Below, piece after piece: positions 23,309-34,673 of a stretch of 64,000 nt of DNA (positions within the stretch are counted from its first letter, which is position 1; each line of letters opens with the position of its first letter). The DNA is from Pestalotiopsis fici W106-1 (Eukaryota; Ascomycota; Sordariomycetes; Amphisphaeriales; Sporocadaceae). Under the pieces are notes generated by a model. The model did no database searches and was not told the origin of the DNA. It was given only the letters and a program-made list of their open reading frames with translations. The position numbers and the translations under genes were made by a program. Location: contig NW_006917101.1 of assembly GCF_000516985.1 (NCBI RefSeq), positions 1,480,834 through 1,544,833 of the forward strand, in the 5' to 3' direction.

Positions 23309-24564
23309 GATTGCGACTTTTGGAAGGCCAGAGCGTGGTAACAGTACCTAGCCCCCGTCCTCAAATGGCCACAACGGGGCCTGATGCTCTGATTGATTTT
23401 TTTTTTCCTTTAAATAAAGTGAAGAAGAGGTTGATCGTAGCACCGGGCTTGCGTCGTTGTGAAAAGTTTGGAAAATGTGCTGTTCGTGTCTAACGTAGAT
23501 GCAGCGCTCAATTCACCATGTCGTTTCTGAACCACCCCATTCGGGCCTCCGGGAGAGCAACTGGGGGGGGTTGACTGGCACAAGACCAGGGATATCGCAC
23601 GAGGAAGGGGAGGCAAAAAGAGAAGAGGTTGTCAAGATGGACGCGGCGGGAAACGGAATAAAAGATGAAGGAGAAAAGTGAACCTCGAAATGGAGGCGCA
23701 AGCAAGCGAAGGAGAAGTGAGGGAGTCACGAGGCCGAAAAAGGATTGGCAAGGACAAGAAAAATCGAGGAGGCAGGAGGTGATGAGGCGTGCCGGTGACA
23801 CGATGAATGGGGTGAGATGGTGGACCGTGGAGGATGGTGGGTGATGTTACAGTGGGTTCGTGCGGCGGGACGGAGCTCTGGAACTGGAGCTGGGACGACT
23901 GGGGCTGGGGACTCACCTGTCAGGGTTGGTGGTGATGCCCAACCTGCTGAGCTAGCCTCTGTGCCTCTCCTTCTGGGGGAGGGGGCCTTGTGCTGTCGGG
24001 AGCCCGGGTTTAGAGGGGCTACAGCCTATTGCGTAAATCTAAGGTTCACTAACATGATCGAGCGAGTCTACTTAGTTGCTAAGATCTTTGTTTGCTGCCT
24101 CACCATGGCGGAGTTCAAGTGAACTAGGGAGTTAGACAGTGGTCTGCCGGCGGGGTGTGCATGTTTAGACGCTTTAGTCTGGTAGATAAGAGATTTTAGT
24201 GCTGGGCGATGATGATGATGTGAATGACTTTTTACTATTGTCACCATGTCTTAGTCTTTTGGCGAACGAATATCAGAAGGGAGCGGAACCGTCCGGAAGC
24301 AGTGGGAGATGTTGCAACTGTGCATCGCCAACCGCTTTGGTTTTGCCCTGCATTGATGATGTATGTGTCTTCTGCCCAGTCGCGCGTCTCTTTGCTGCCA
24401 AGAAATGCGTTGGACAGAACCGATTTGGGGGGGTCAGTCGAGGTCCCCTCGTGCTTGACGCGCTTGATCGATCCAACGGGTACACGGCGTCAGTCAGGCG
24501 CAAGGATCAGTGGGTCATTCACTTGATCAATCCATGAGCAGTCAATTGTGTGTACGTAGGCGGT

Positions 24565-24590
24565 GGGGGGGGGGGGGGGGGGGGGGGGGG
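24565..24590 (+). repeat. poly-G tract (26 G)
   Basis: An uninterrupted run of 26 G on the plus strand, preceded by GGCGGT. The length is read directly from the given sequence, but long homopolymers are prone to sequencing error. Confidence 0.9.
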
Positions 24591-24716
24591 TTCATGGAGT
24601 TGTTTTAAAAAGGAATCGAAACATTGAACAACCCCTGCCCATAGATTCAATAAACATGGAGTCACACAGACATTAAGCTAGGTAGTATGTTTCTTTGCTG
24701 GGGACAGATGCAGATG

Positions 24717-24730
24717 CTCTCTCTCTCTCT
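24717..24730 (+). repeat. CT dinucleotide repeat
   Basis: (CT)7 followed by TTTCT in an intergenic, pyrimidine-rich stretch. Confidence 0.85.
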
Positions 24731-25381
24731 TTCTATGTGTGTGTTTAAGTGTCTGTGCTGGGATCCCTCCGTCTACTGCGACGCACGTTTCGTTTGCATC
24801 AGCTACCATCGTGGACCCTGGCATACGTTTCCGCCATCACATGCATATGGACGTCGCATTTGTTTCGTCTCTTCCCTTCTCACGAATGCCAAGAGTCACA
24901 CTTCGTGCCCCTTGTTAGGTAAGCTGTCGCTGCTGATCTTATCATTTCCGTCTCATTTTCCAGTGCGCCCACAGATGTTAAGATGCAAACAATGGACGAT
25001 TTCAAATGCACAAAATGAGGGTTGCATTCCAGAAAGGGAACAAGCATATCGCTCCGCACTCGCAGCACTTGATCATCATGCAGTGCCGGCAAAGTTCTAG
25101 ACCTTGGCAAAGTGATTTGATAGGCAAGCCACGGGTCAGGCCAGGCTGGATTTGGTCAAGTTCTCGAGGTAGTCATCACTATCACTTTATTTAGTTACAT
25201 CTAAAAGACAATTCAGGACGACATGTTTGTCTGGTGCTTAATCACAATCGCAATATTGGGAGATTGAAGTACAATTGGTACTATAAGAAGTTGAAATGAT
25301 AGCAGTGACAACAAGAGATTCTTTTCTTAATAAAAAATAAAAATAAAATAAAGTGATGGGAAATTTGCACCCCAGTTCAGT

Positions 25382-27223
25382 TCAACGACGTTGTATCCGT
25401 ACCTTTAGCCCAGTCTGGCGCACAAAGAAACTATTCACCACATTCCACTCCTTCTTCGGATCATCAAGCTCGAATCGAAACTGGGAGATGAGGCTCGGTA
25501 TAACCTTCAAGACCTCCATAGTGCTAATGTGCTTTCCAATGCACACCCGACTACCAGCGCCAAACGTCAGGTCGGCCTGGTTCATCCGGCGTAGTCGACT
25601 CTGGTACGCATCCTCAGTCTCGCCCCGGGCGTCATCTCGCAGCCAGCGCTCCGGCTTAAACATGTCCGGGTCCGCGCCAAAGACGGCCGGGTTCCGGTGG
25701 ACTACCCATGGGTTGATCCCGACGACGGATCCGGCCGGAACGTATTGCCCGTTGGGAAGGCGCAGACCCTCTGGCGGCACGTAGCGCTCCAAGCTCATGC
25801 CCACGCCCGGGTGGATGCGCATAGCCTCTCGTATGACGGCATCTAGGTAAGGGAGTCGTCGGGCATCTTTGAGGGACAGCGGGGTTGCGTCATGGTGGTG
25901 GTGGTGGTGCTGCTGGGGCGAGCCGAGGACTTCGTCTTCCAGCCGGGTCCAGATGGCGGGGTCCTTGAGAGCATAGTAGAACACGGCGCGCATCGTGATG
26001 GCTGTCGTGTCGGCTCCGGCAATCATGTTGATCATGAGATACCTAGAACAGTTAGAGTAAGCATTGTGGTTCTCAATGGACATGAGGTATGCAAGAGAAA
26101 GGTGACTAGATTTTCAAGTCGGTACGCACGAGATGATCTGGGCGTCGTCTACAATGTCTGGATGAAGTTTCTTTGCCTCGATAAAATGATCCAAGTAGTC
26201 CGGCTGGGACGCGTCGTGGTAGCTACCGTCCTTGCCGGCGTAGCGATCCAGCAGATGCCTGATGGAAATCTGCGTAATGGTAGCAAAGCCCGGCGGGCCA
26301 AAGAATTTACAGACGGGGTTCTTGTCAAAGATGTAATCGAGAAATGGCATCTGGGCAACCATGGCGAAATAGTCCATGGTCTGGTCCGCATTGGCCAAGG
26401 TTCCGTCAAAGTCGTGACCCTTGTCGAGATAGCCGATGGGTTGGCTGAATGTGATCTCGCCAACAAGATCCCAGGCGACTAAGTGTTTCCATGTGAGCGT
26501 GGTATAGACACAGAGTATGATGGTAATCAACTTACAATAGAGCAGCCATTCTCCAAGATCTAGTACTTTCCCCTCTCCAGTCTTGTCACTTGATTGAGTT
26601 GCCAATACTTCGCACAGCTTCTGAATCATTTGGTCCATATGAGTCTCCAAAGCCAATACCCCAGTGGCAGAATACAGCTTTGCGATAGGTCTCTTCTGTC
26701 GACTGTGTTCGTGTTGGTTGGTCTCACTGAACAGATTGTAGATGATTTTCCCTTCCGCCTTGGCTGAACTGCCGTGATACATTTCTGTCTATGAGAGTTA
26801 ATTTGCAAGTCACCCATTTTTTCTTCTTTTGTATGCTCACTTTCTTCCAGTTCCCTTGGATATTATATATAGTCTTGATCAGCTCGGGATAGTCAAGGTC
26901 GAGCAGGTTCGGACCCAGTCTAACGATAGGCCCGTACTTCTTATGTAAGTCATGAAAGACTTGATGTGAGTTTCCAGTTGAAACATGGTATAGGCGCCAC
27001 AGGTTTGTCCATTCTAACCAGACAGAAGTTTAGCACTGACCACTACACCAATCGTATAATGCTGGAGATTTGACTAACTCGCAAGTAGCGGTCCGGGATA
27101 TTGTCTCAACGGGGATCTGAAGGCAGTCCATAAATACCAGAATAGTAGTATTAGAGGTAAAGACAGGAGTACCAGACTGAAATTCTCCCTCACCACGGCA
27201 AGGACTTGAAATTGATAAGACAT
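25382..27223 (-). CDS. cytochrome P450, pisatin-demethylase-like
   Basis: Five exons: 27223-27079, 27013-26841, 26788-26536, 26478-26130 and 26042-25382; 526 residues. An N-terminal anchor (VLLSLPLILLFWYLWTAF) is followed by the proline hinge YPGPLLAKWTNLWRLYH. Then come the fungal segment GNWKKTEMYHGS, FAWDLVGEITFSQPIGYLDK, the I-helix MIAGADTTAITM, REAMRIHP with the ExxR pair, FKPERW, and the heme loop FGAGSRVCIGKH (axial Cys 474). The layout is that of the pisatin demethylase-like group, some members of which detoxify plant phenolics; the substrate here is unknown. A His6 run near residue 360 sits in a surface loop before the K-helix. All splice junctions keep the frame. Confidence 0.88.
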
Positions 27224-27941
27224 CGTAGGCGCAGTCATAAAATCAAATTGTCAAACCAGGGAAAAGGTTTATCAGGTGGGCGAAAGAGAGCATTAAAAGC
27301 ACAGAGCATCATGGCAGAGGCATCGTCATCTAAGGTGTAGACCAACATGAATCAGATTGGTGGCCTTACACTCCATACCAAGGGTATGCCGAGTATTGAC
27401 GGGAATAAATCTGGCGTCATGCCCGGGCCCAGCGTAGATCTGATTCGCTATAAATGTGACGATATCAGGGTGTGTAGCGTAGCGGGCCCAATGATCTATC
27501 GCATTGACTTCTTCAGCTGCCCACCCAAAGCATCAACTGTGTTACACAAGTGATGCTGCATGATAAGTATAAGCGAGGAGCTATTCCACAACTGTCCCCC
27601 ATTCTTGCTACGCGGAGAACTATTCCGGACTTCAACTCCCAGTCACTCGAGGTTCAAAGGGATGACGCACGTAAGAGCTCCTTGCCTACATCGCAAAACA
27701 TTTCTTGAAAAGGTTGCATAGTAGTCGCGTTGACCAAATCATTACTGGATGAGTTTGATCCACCAGAAGATAGTTCTCCAAGAACCATGGTATCGATGAT
27801 ACAGAAGGATCACACTAAGCCACTGGTTCGGCGGGGCTACTGAAGAATAAGAAAATTTCTATTTTCTTTTTCCAAAAATCTTTATCAATAAACTAATGCT
27901 AAAAGCAATACTTGGTATCCACTATTACGTTACATCCCGTC
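27224..27941. other. intergenic, no gene supported
   Basis: 718 bp holding the P450 promoter and the hexose transporter 3' end. No conserved frame is seen. Confidence 0.5.
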
Positions 27942-29646
27942 TTATGCGATGTCACGGTGCTCGTGCTCATCGACGACAGCATTCTTCTCGCCATAGGCAT
28001 TCTGTTGCTCTGCAAAAGTGGTCTGAGGCACCCACTTTGTGCTCTTGCGGGCTGATGTGACCTCATTGTACATTTGGTCAACTTCCTCGAGGGAGTATGA
28101 CTTTGTCTCGTAGATGAAAAAGTAGACAAAGGCAATACAGACGAAGCAGAAGGCAAACCAGACGAAGAAGATCTTGGATTGCAAGTTGGCGTAGCCTTCA
28201 CCGTAGTTGACCAGGTAGGGGGTTGCGTAGGCAATGGCCCAGTTGAGAAGCCACTATCACATGTTAGTCTATTGAGCCATCTGATAAGTGTCAAGGTACA
28301 GCAAACTTACGTTGGTGGCAGTGGTGATTGACAAGCTCTTGGCACGGGTCTTGAGCGGGAAGATCTCGCCAGTAACAACCCAGGCAAGAGGTCCCCACGT
28401 GGAGGCGAAGAAGAAGATGTAGATGCACACGAAAGCGATACTGGCCTTCTGGGCTGCGAGGTTGTAGACCAGGACGTTACCCTGAGCGTCTTGACCGGTC
28501 GTGGTTGTACCAAGCACAGCGACGAGGAGCTGACTGATGCACATGCCCACAGCACCCCAGAGAAGCAGAGGTCGACGACCAAACTTTTCAACTCCCCAGA
28601 GACCAGGAAGGGTTGAGGCGACGTTGATGCAGGAGGTAATCATGGAGATGGTAAAGGGGTCCTGAATGCCAGAGTTCTTGAAGTACTGAGTACCGTAATA
28701 GAAGATAAAGTTGACTCCAGTAAGCTGTTGCAGTGCTTGGATACCGCAACCCGTGAGTTGACGCTTCAGCATTGGGCCGCGGAAGCAATCAAGGTAGCTC
28801 GACTTTCCATGGCTCATCTCGAAATCATGGTTGGCCTTGATCTCGGTCAGCTCGCTTGCAATAGCTGGAGAGTCGTGAGGCAATCTTCGGAGCCTGCTCA
28901 ATGATCGGGCGGCACGATCCATGTGCCCCTTCTTGATGAGGTAACGGGGCGTTTCAGGCAGTAGGAGCATGCCAACAATCAGAATGATTGCCCATGCGAA
29001 TTGGACGGCGACAGGAATACGGTAGGAGCCCGTGTCGTTTCTGTTTTGGGTGGCGTAGTCAACAATGGCAGCAAGGAGGAGGCCAATGGTGATGGCAAGC
29101 TGGTAAGCACCAACGATGGCACCTCGAATCCACTTGGGAGCCGTCTCGGACTGGTAAAGTGGCACGATAGCTGAGAGAAGACCAACGCCCAGACCGGCGA
29201 AGAATCGGCCAGCCAGGAAGAGCGGCAAAGCAACGGCAATTGTCTGAAGAATGACGCCGAGAATAAAGACGATGCAAGCTCCAATCAAACCCCATCGACG
29301 ACCCATGTTGTCAGCCAGGAGAGGAGAGGCAAGAGCGCCGAAAAAGGTACCAGCAGACAAGATGGAGACAATAGCAGATGATTGATCGGGCGACACGTCC
29401 AAGTGTCCCTTGCTGTTCTTGTAACCAGTCGAGAAAAGGTCTTGCCAGTACGGCATGGCAAGAATACCACCAATAGTACCCGTGTCATAACTGTAGAATA
29501 CTTTGTTTAGTGGAGGGAAATCTTCACATTACAATATAATCGACATACCCGAAAAGAACACCACCAAAAGCCACAAACATGCCAATGCAAATGGCAGGCC
29601 AGGCTTTGCCCTCCTCACCAGGAGGCTTGGCCACGAGAGAAACCAT
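27942..29646 (-). CDS. MFS hexose transporter, RCO-3/high-affinity glucose transporter-like
   Basis: Three exons: 29646-29549, 29490-28311 and 28253-27942; 529 residues. The start (MVSLVAKPPGEEGKAW) and TM1 (FVAFGGVLFGYDTGTIGGIL) match fungal glucose transporters and sensors of the RCO-3/HGT group. Sugar porter motifs present are ADNMGRRWGLI, PLYQSETAPKWIRGAIV, PETPRYLIKKGH, QQLTGVNFIFYYGTQYF, VEKFGRRPLLL, GEIFPLKTRAKSLSI and YETKSYSLEEVDQM. It is a 12-TM plasma-membrane carrier. The cytosolic tail is short, so a transporter is more likely than a long-tailed sensor. Three CreA-type hexamers lie upstream. Confidence 0.92.
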
Positions 29647-32600
29647 GGTGTTGGGTATAGATATGGCCAATGAGTAACGACAAAATGCACCTGGCAACAA
29701 CCAGTGTGTGTCGAACAAAGAAGGAAATGTGAGATATCCAAGGTATGCTCGAAACGTGCAGATGAAAGGGACAATGCAAGGTATATATATATCCAACAGA
29801 CATACGATCGGCAAATATGGCAGGCCGTGTCTTTACGGGGCAAAACAAGGTCAATGAGTCGGTCGACCTTGCAAGCACCGGGGCAGAGACGCCCGTATGA
29901 GCATAGTCAACTTTCGTCGACCGTGAATGAAATGCGCCCCGGACTTGGCTAGTGTATGGGGGAGAAAACCCCCTGGACAGGACTCCAAGCTGGGGCCCCA
30001 TAGTCTCAGGTTTGAACCAGGCCTTGATGGAAGCCAAAAGGCGCCAAGGCTAGAATCACGAGTGAGCGAAACGACGGCCGGGCCGAATCTAGCGCACTCT
30101 ATCCAGGATAAGCTCTGCATGGGGGTGGATATGCTTGTTCTGTAGCTTGGGGATTTTGAGATTCCAGACCAATGATGAGCATAAATTTAAGGATGAATTT
30201 CTCGGTCATTTTGAAGTAGCGCAGTCTCTAGCAGCGTCAACCACCCCGTGTTAAGGCGCACCACTGTCTTGCTGTAAAGCCAACAACTTATGTAAAAGTG
30301 CTCAGTGGCAATTCCCCCCCTCCCCAAAGCACCAAGAGAGGTTAGATGGGCAATAGGATGAATTTCAATTGGATGTTAGCCATCAAAAGTAAGCGGGCAC
30401 TGTCTAGAAGGAGAGACATTCTGTATATCACTTCGATATCCTTGCTTGATCTGAGAGGTTTCTTCAAGACGCCTAGAGAAAAAAGGACCGAGGAGGAAAA
30501 GGACGGTGAAAGAGAAACCACATGATCTCATACTCGCAACGCCTGGGGAAAAGGATCGAACCAGTCTATTTCAGGGTAGCAGTCGCTGATCTCGGCAGAG
30601 CATGGGGCCCATGGAAAATAAGCTTGCGGCCAGAAATCGCCATGGCAAGATGGTGTAAAATGTCGAGTCCAGTAATAGAGCGACAGTAGAGGACCAGTTG
30701 CAGAATGCAACCTACAGTCGCCATGGATCGGTCAAACCGTCCGACTTGAGAGGCAGTAGCTTGATCCGACTGGTCTGTATAAGTGTGTGCAAGCTTGACA
30801 AAGATCCAGCAGCCTGGAACCTCGGGCACTTGTCGAGATCGCCTGAGTGACAGGCCCAACCATATCAGCTTAGAGGCAACATTAAGTTGGTATGGGTGAC
30901 AAGATTCCGCCGTTTTGGAAGTGCGCGTGTGTATAACGAGCAAGGATATCGCCGCAATTGGCTACAGCGGAACGTGCGAAGAATACTGGCTGCCATGATC
31001 GTCGCCTACTACATTCAAAACTGTTGCATATTCTAACGGCTGCCCCTAACGATCCAAGCCCACCCAAAGCTGCCGTCTGGATATCAGCAAAATCATTGTT
31101 TTGCCATGGGAATGGGTGCGGGCTATAGTAGCCAAATATTCAGAATAGCTTCTAGACCCCGTGCCCAATTTGACTGACTCTTTGGCGGCAGAATGGTGCT
31201 GTGAGGAATAGATGTGACGCTGTCAGGACTAAACGCGGTGCCTGTAGCGGCAATCAATGATTCCGCACTAAGCTCATCCCGTTGTCGCGACATGACTGAC
31301 TGAGCAGAGCACGCGTTGGGAAAATTTCTAAGCGCCGGAGAGATGCTCATACATAGTAGTTTCGCGATTACCGCCGCCAGCGGCTGGATATGGTAATGCT
31401 CATAACAGCTCATGTTATGAGAACCGGGGCATAGATTATTAAGTTTTCCAGTGTCCACATTCTCCAGGGCTCCAGGCCTCGAGATCCAATATTCCCCTCG
31501 TCACGACAGCCGGCTCCACTGAAGTCTTCGCGGAGGGGGGGACTTTGGAGGGCCCCTCCCCGCAACTTTGGGGGAGATGGGCCCATCCTTTAGGAGGCAC
31601 CTCGGCGAGACTGTGGACTGAGTCGCGACGTAGCTTGTACTGGCTCAGTGATAGCGTGAGAAACAGACGACGAGAGTAGCGCAGGTTCGTGGAGGTATTC
31701 CGTTGCAACGACGAGGAAGACTTCCGGCTAGAGGTTGTCAAAGTGTATTGCGTCCCGTCTGCCTGTGTCTTGGATGGGATCGCGATTATTTTCGCGGGTG
31801 TCCCCATGTCTTGTAAGCATGCACGAATACTACTATGTAGACAAGCCCTTGAAGCACGCGTGATATGCAGTACAACCCCGGCCTGATTGCGTGTTTTTCA
31901 GCGAGATATTTTTGATCATGTTTCGTGCTGATGGTCAAGTACGGCAAGCCCGATGTGCGCTCATTTTATGGCCTTGGCGTTCCATTGGCAGACGGCTCAT
32001 TGACATCATCCTCGTTAACGAGACCGGGGTAGGTGTATGCTAAAGTGGCTCGTTGAGCTGAGTGCACAGGAGTATTTACTATTTGCTGTCAAGCCCCTGT
32101 TTGACTCGGGCAGGATTGTCGAGGCCAAGACACGGGAGTTGACTTCTTAGCAATACTACCAAGCATCGCTGGCATGTCGGCATTATTTCCCCGCCCGCAC
32201 GCCAGCTTTGAGCCTCATCAGAGGGCTTTTGAAGGGTGGCTTCCGGCACGCCACTCTGTATGACTACTCTGTGCTAGCTGAGCAAGTAGGGCTACAGTTC
32301 AGACTGGACTAGACCGAAAACCAAGAATTTTTTAGTCGCGACGACGAAGTGAAGCCATGACAACTTCATTTGGATGATTGCCAAAAGTAACAATAGGTAA
32401 AAGGTGTATTTGCATCCATTAGCCAAAACCATTCAGCTGGGATTGAAGGCGAACAACCAAGATGAGAGCGATCAAAGCACACACACAGTGCACACCCTTA
32501 ATTTTCAGGAGCTAATGCAATTCCCACAGACTTGTGATGCCCCACTACCGAAATATGCAGCAAAGCTAGAGCCTAGGCCCAGTCAAGCTGGCCTCAACGT

Positions 32601-32730
32601 TTATACTCACAACTCGTAAATCAGCTTCCATCCTCATTCGGAAAGCGTTTGGCTGAAATCACGCCTGGGGGACAATCGAGGCAGAGAAGAACATTACTGC
32701 AAGGACCGGTCGCCGGATGTACTCTCCGCC
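29647..32730. other. gene-free stretch of about 3.1 kb
   Basis: The longest gap in the window, between divergent genes (hexose transporter and Rft1). Its left part is the transporter promoter with CreA-type sites. The middle holds only open frames below 141 codons without recognisable domains. No transposon, tRNA or rRNA signature was seen by eye. Confidence 0.5.
29878..29995. promoter_or_regulatory. CreA-type sites upstream of the hexose transporter
   Basis: CCGGGG at 29878-29883, CCGGGG on the minus strand at 29937-29942, and CTGGGG at 29990-29995, all matching SYGGRG and lying 230-350 bp upstream of the start codon. Carbon repression is inferred from the motif only. Confidence 0.35.
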
Positions 32731-34449
32731 ATGACTGTGGCATCACCAGCACAAGGCTCCGCGGTGCGCGGCGCATCCCTGTTGATCATCCTCCAGATCG
32801 TTTCCCGCGCCATAACCTTCATAGCCAACCAGCTGCTCCTGAGGTTTTTGACTGCCCAGCTCCTCGGCGTCTCGACCCAACTCGAGGTCTACTACCTTTC
32901 CGTGCTCTTTTTCGCACGCGAGAGTCTGCGCGTTGCCATTCAACGCCAGGCAAGCACCACTACTACCGCTGCTACCCCTGAGAAGTCTGCCGATCCCGCA
33001 GCCAAGCCATCCGGCAGCAACGAGAGTCAGTCTGTTGTCAATGTCGGACATCTGGCTCTCGTTCTCGGCGTACTAGCCGCCGTAGCTTTCGGCGGATTGT
33101 ATCTGCATTATGTCGACCCCGCCACGGCCTCGGTAGCCTATTTGAGCTCCTCATTGTACATATTTGGCCTCGCTGCCATCATCGAGCTCTTGTCAGAACC
33201 AGCCTTTGTTATCCTCCAGCACCGATTGCGTTTCGGCCCGCGTGCAGCGGCCGAGGCTATAGCCACTTTTCTCCGATGTTTTGTTACATTCGGAGCTGCC
33301 AATTGGGCATGGAGGAGCGGCCGTGAGATGGGCGTTCTTCCATTTGCCCTCGGTCAATTGGGCTACGGTACTGGCCTCTTGGCCGTATACCTATGGTATG
33401 GGTGGCGTTTGGCCTGGTCAGAAGGGTTCTCTCTCCTTCCAAAGAGGGTCACGAAGATTGAAAACAAGGCAACCACAAGTCAACCTATAGTACCTGAGCC
33501 TTATACTCTTGGATACTTTTATACCCCGACTCTTCATCTCGCCTCTAGTCTTACAGCTCAGTCTGTCGTCAAGCACATTCTCACTCAAGGAGACACGTTT
33601 CTGGTCTCGATCCTTTCAAGTCCCCAGTCGCAAGGCGTGTATGCTTTGGCCAACAACTATGGTAGTCTACTGGCGCGGCTTCTGTTCCAGCCCGTAGAGG
33701 AGAGCAGCAGAAACTACTTTAGCAAATTACTTTCGACAAGAACCGAAGATGCTAAAGAGAAATCTGCATCCGACGAGCCCGTCAAGGCAAACGTTACACA
33801 GGCGAGGGCTGATCTGCAGTCTCTCTTCAAATCTTACATTCTACTCAGTATCCTTGTCGTGTCTCTGGGCCCATTCGGTGCTCCTCTTTTGGTGCAAATC
33901 ATAGCAGGCAAAGCTTGGGCAGAGAGTGGTGCAGGCGACGTACTGGCTCAATACTGTCTGTACATACCCCTCCTGGCCATGAACGGCATCAGCGAGGCCT
34001 TTGTCTCGTCGGTAGCGACAAAGAGCGAGGTTCATCGCCAAAGTGTTTGGATGGGCGCCTTTAGTGTCATGTTTGGCGTTGCAGGGTTCGTCTTCATGCG
34101 TTTGCTGAATCTGGGGGCAGTCGGGCTGGTTTATGCCAATGCAATCAACATGCTCTGCCGAATCTTGTGGAGTAGCCGCTTCATCTCGAGCTACTTTGAC
34201 AGACATGGCGCCGAGTTCACCTGGTCAGGCGCCTTGCCCAACGCTTCCGCCGTTTATGTCCTTGGTACAGCCGTGCTATGGCAAGTCTTGTATCAAGTAG
34301 CTGGCGTATCTGTTGGGGGAGTTTCCAACCACGTGTACAAGGATGTAGTCAAAGTGGTAGGCTGCGCACTCCCCTACGTGGCACTGATGGCATATCTGGA
34401 GAGACGGCTGCTTATTGACAGCGTGCAATCCTTCCGCAGGTCTAGATAG
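32731..34449 (+). CDS. rft1: Rft1 oligosaccharide-lipid translocation protein
   Basis: A single exon of 572 codons. It is a polytopic membrane protein of the MOP/MATE-like fold: SLLIILQIVSRAITFIANQLL at residues 16-36 is the conserved first helix, followed by FLTAQLLGVSTQLEVYYLSVLFFARE, the most conserved stretch of Rft1. FVKHILTQGD-like text (SVVKHILTQGDTFLVSILSS) and QGVYALANNYGSLLARLLFQPVEE lie in the middle, and the ending is basic (ERRLLIDSVQSFRRSR). Rft1 is needed in the ER for getting Man5GlcNAc2-PP-dolichol to the lumenal side for N-glycosylation; whether it is the flippase itself is debated. Single-copy and essential in yeast. Confidence 0.93.
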   Translation: MTVASPAQGSAVRGASLLIILQIVSRAITFIANQLLLRFLTAQLLGVSTQLEVYYLSVLFFARESLRVAIQRQASTTTTAATPEKSADPAAKPSGSNESQSVVNVGHLALVLGVLAAVAFGGLYLHYVDPATASVAYLSSSLYIFGLAAIIELLSEPAFVILQHRLRFGPRAAAEAIATFLRCFVTFGAANWAWRSGREMGVLPFALGQLGYGTGLLAVYLWYGWRLAWSEGFSLLPKRVTKIENKATTSQPIVPEPYTLGYFYTPTLHLASSLTAQSVVKHILTQGDTFLVSILSSPQSQGVYALANNYGSLLARLLFQPVEESSRNYFSKLLSTRTEDAKEKSASDEPVKANVTQARADLQSLFKSYILLSILVVSLGPFGAPLLVQIIAGKAWAESGAGDVLAQYCLYIPLLAMNGISEAFVSSVATKSEVHRQSVWMGAFSVMFGVAGFVFMRLLNLGAVGLVYANAINMLCRILWSSRFISSYFDRHGAEFTWSGALPNASAVYVLGTAVLWQVLYQVAGVSVGGVSNHVYKDVVKVVGCALPYVALMAYLERRLLIDSVQSFRRSR

Positions 34450-34673
34450 GGACAGACTGATTTCGCAGAAATATGAATACACTCTTGTTCCTCAGAGAGC
34501 AGGAGATTCATGCACTGTAACAACACAGATTTGGTAAAAGTGTCCATTGAAATTTATCAATAAACCCCAGTGTGATCAATGCTGCGTTTGCATTGCTCCA
34601 TTAGGTTGGTCTATATACGCCATACGCCTTGGAAAATACGTCAAGTGTGATGGTGCTGTATGGTATCTACAAT

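Larger units (their letters stand above)
23309..25381. other. intergenic, about 2.1 kb, with homopolymer and CT repeats
   Basis: Upstream of the RING gene and downstream of the P450 gene. It holds purine-rich tracts, a G26 run and a short CT repeat. Open frames up to 137 codons lack domains and plausible splice partners, so no gene is called. Confidence 0.5.

Noticed and set aside
24199..24537. 112-codon plus-strand frame beside the G26 run
   Set aside because: No domain and no supporting splice or promoter context.
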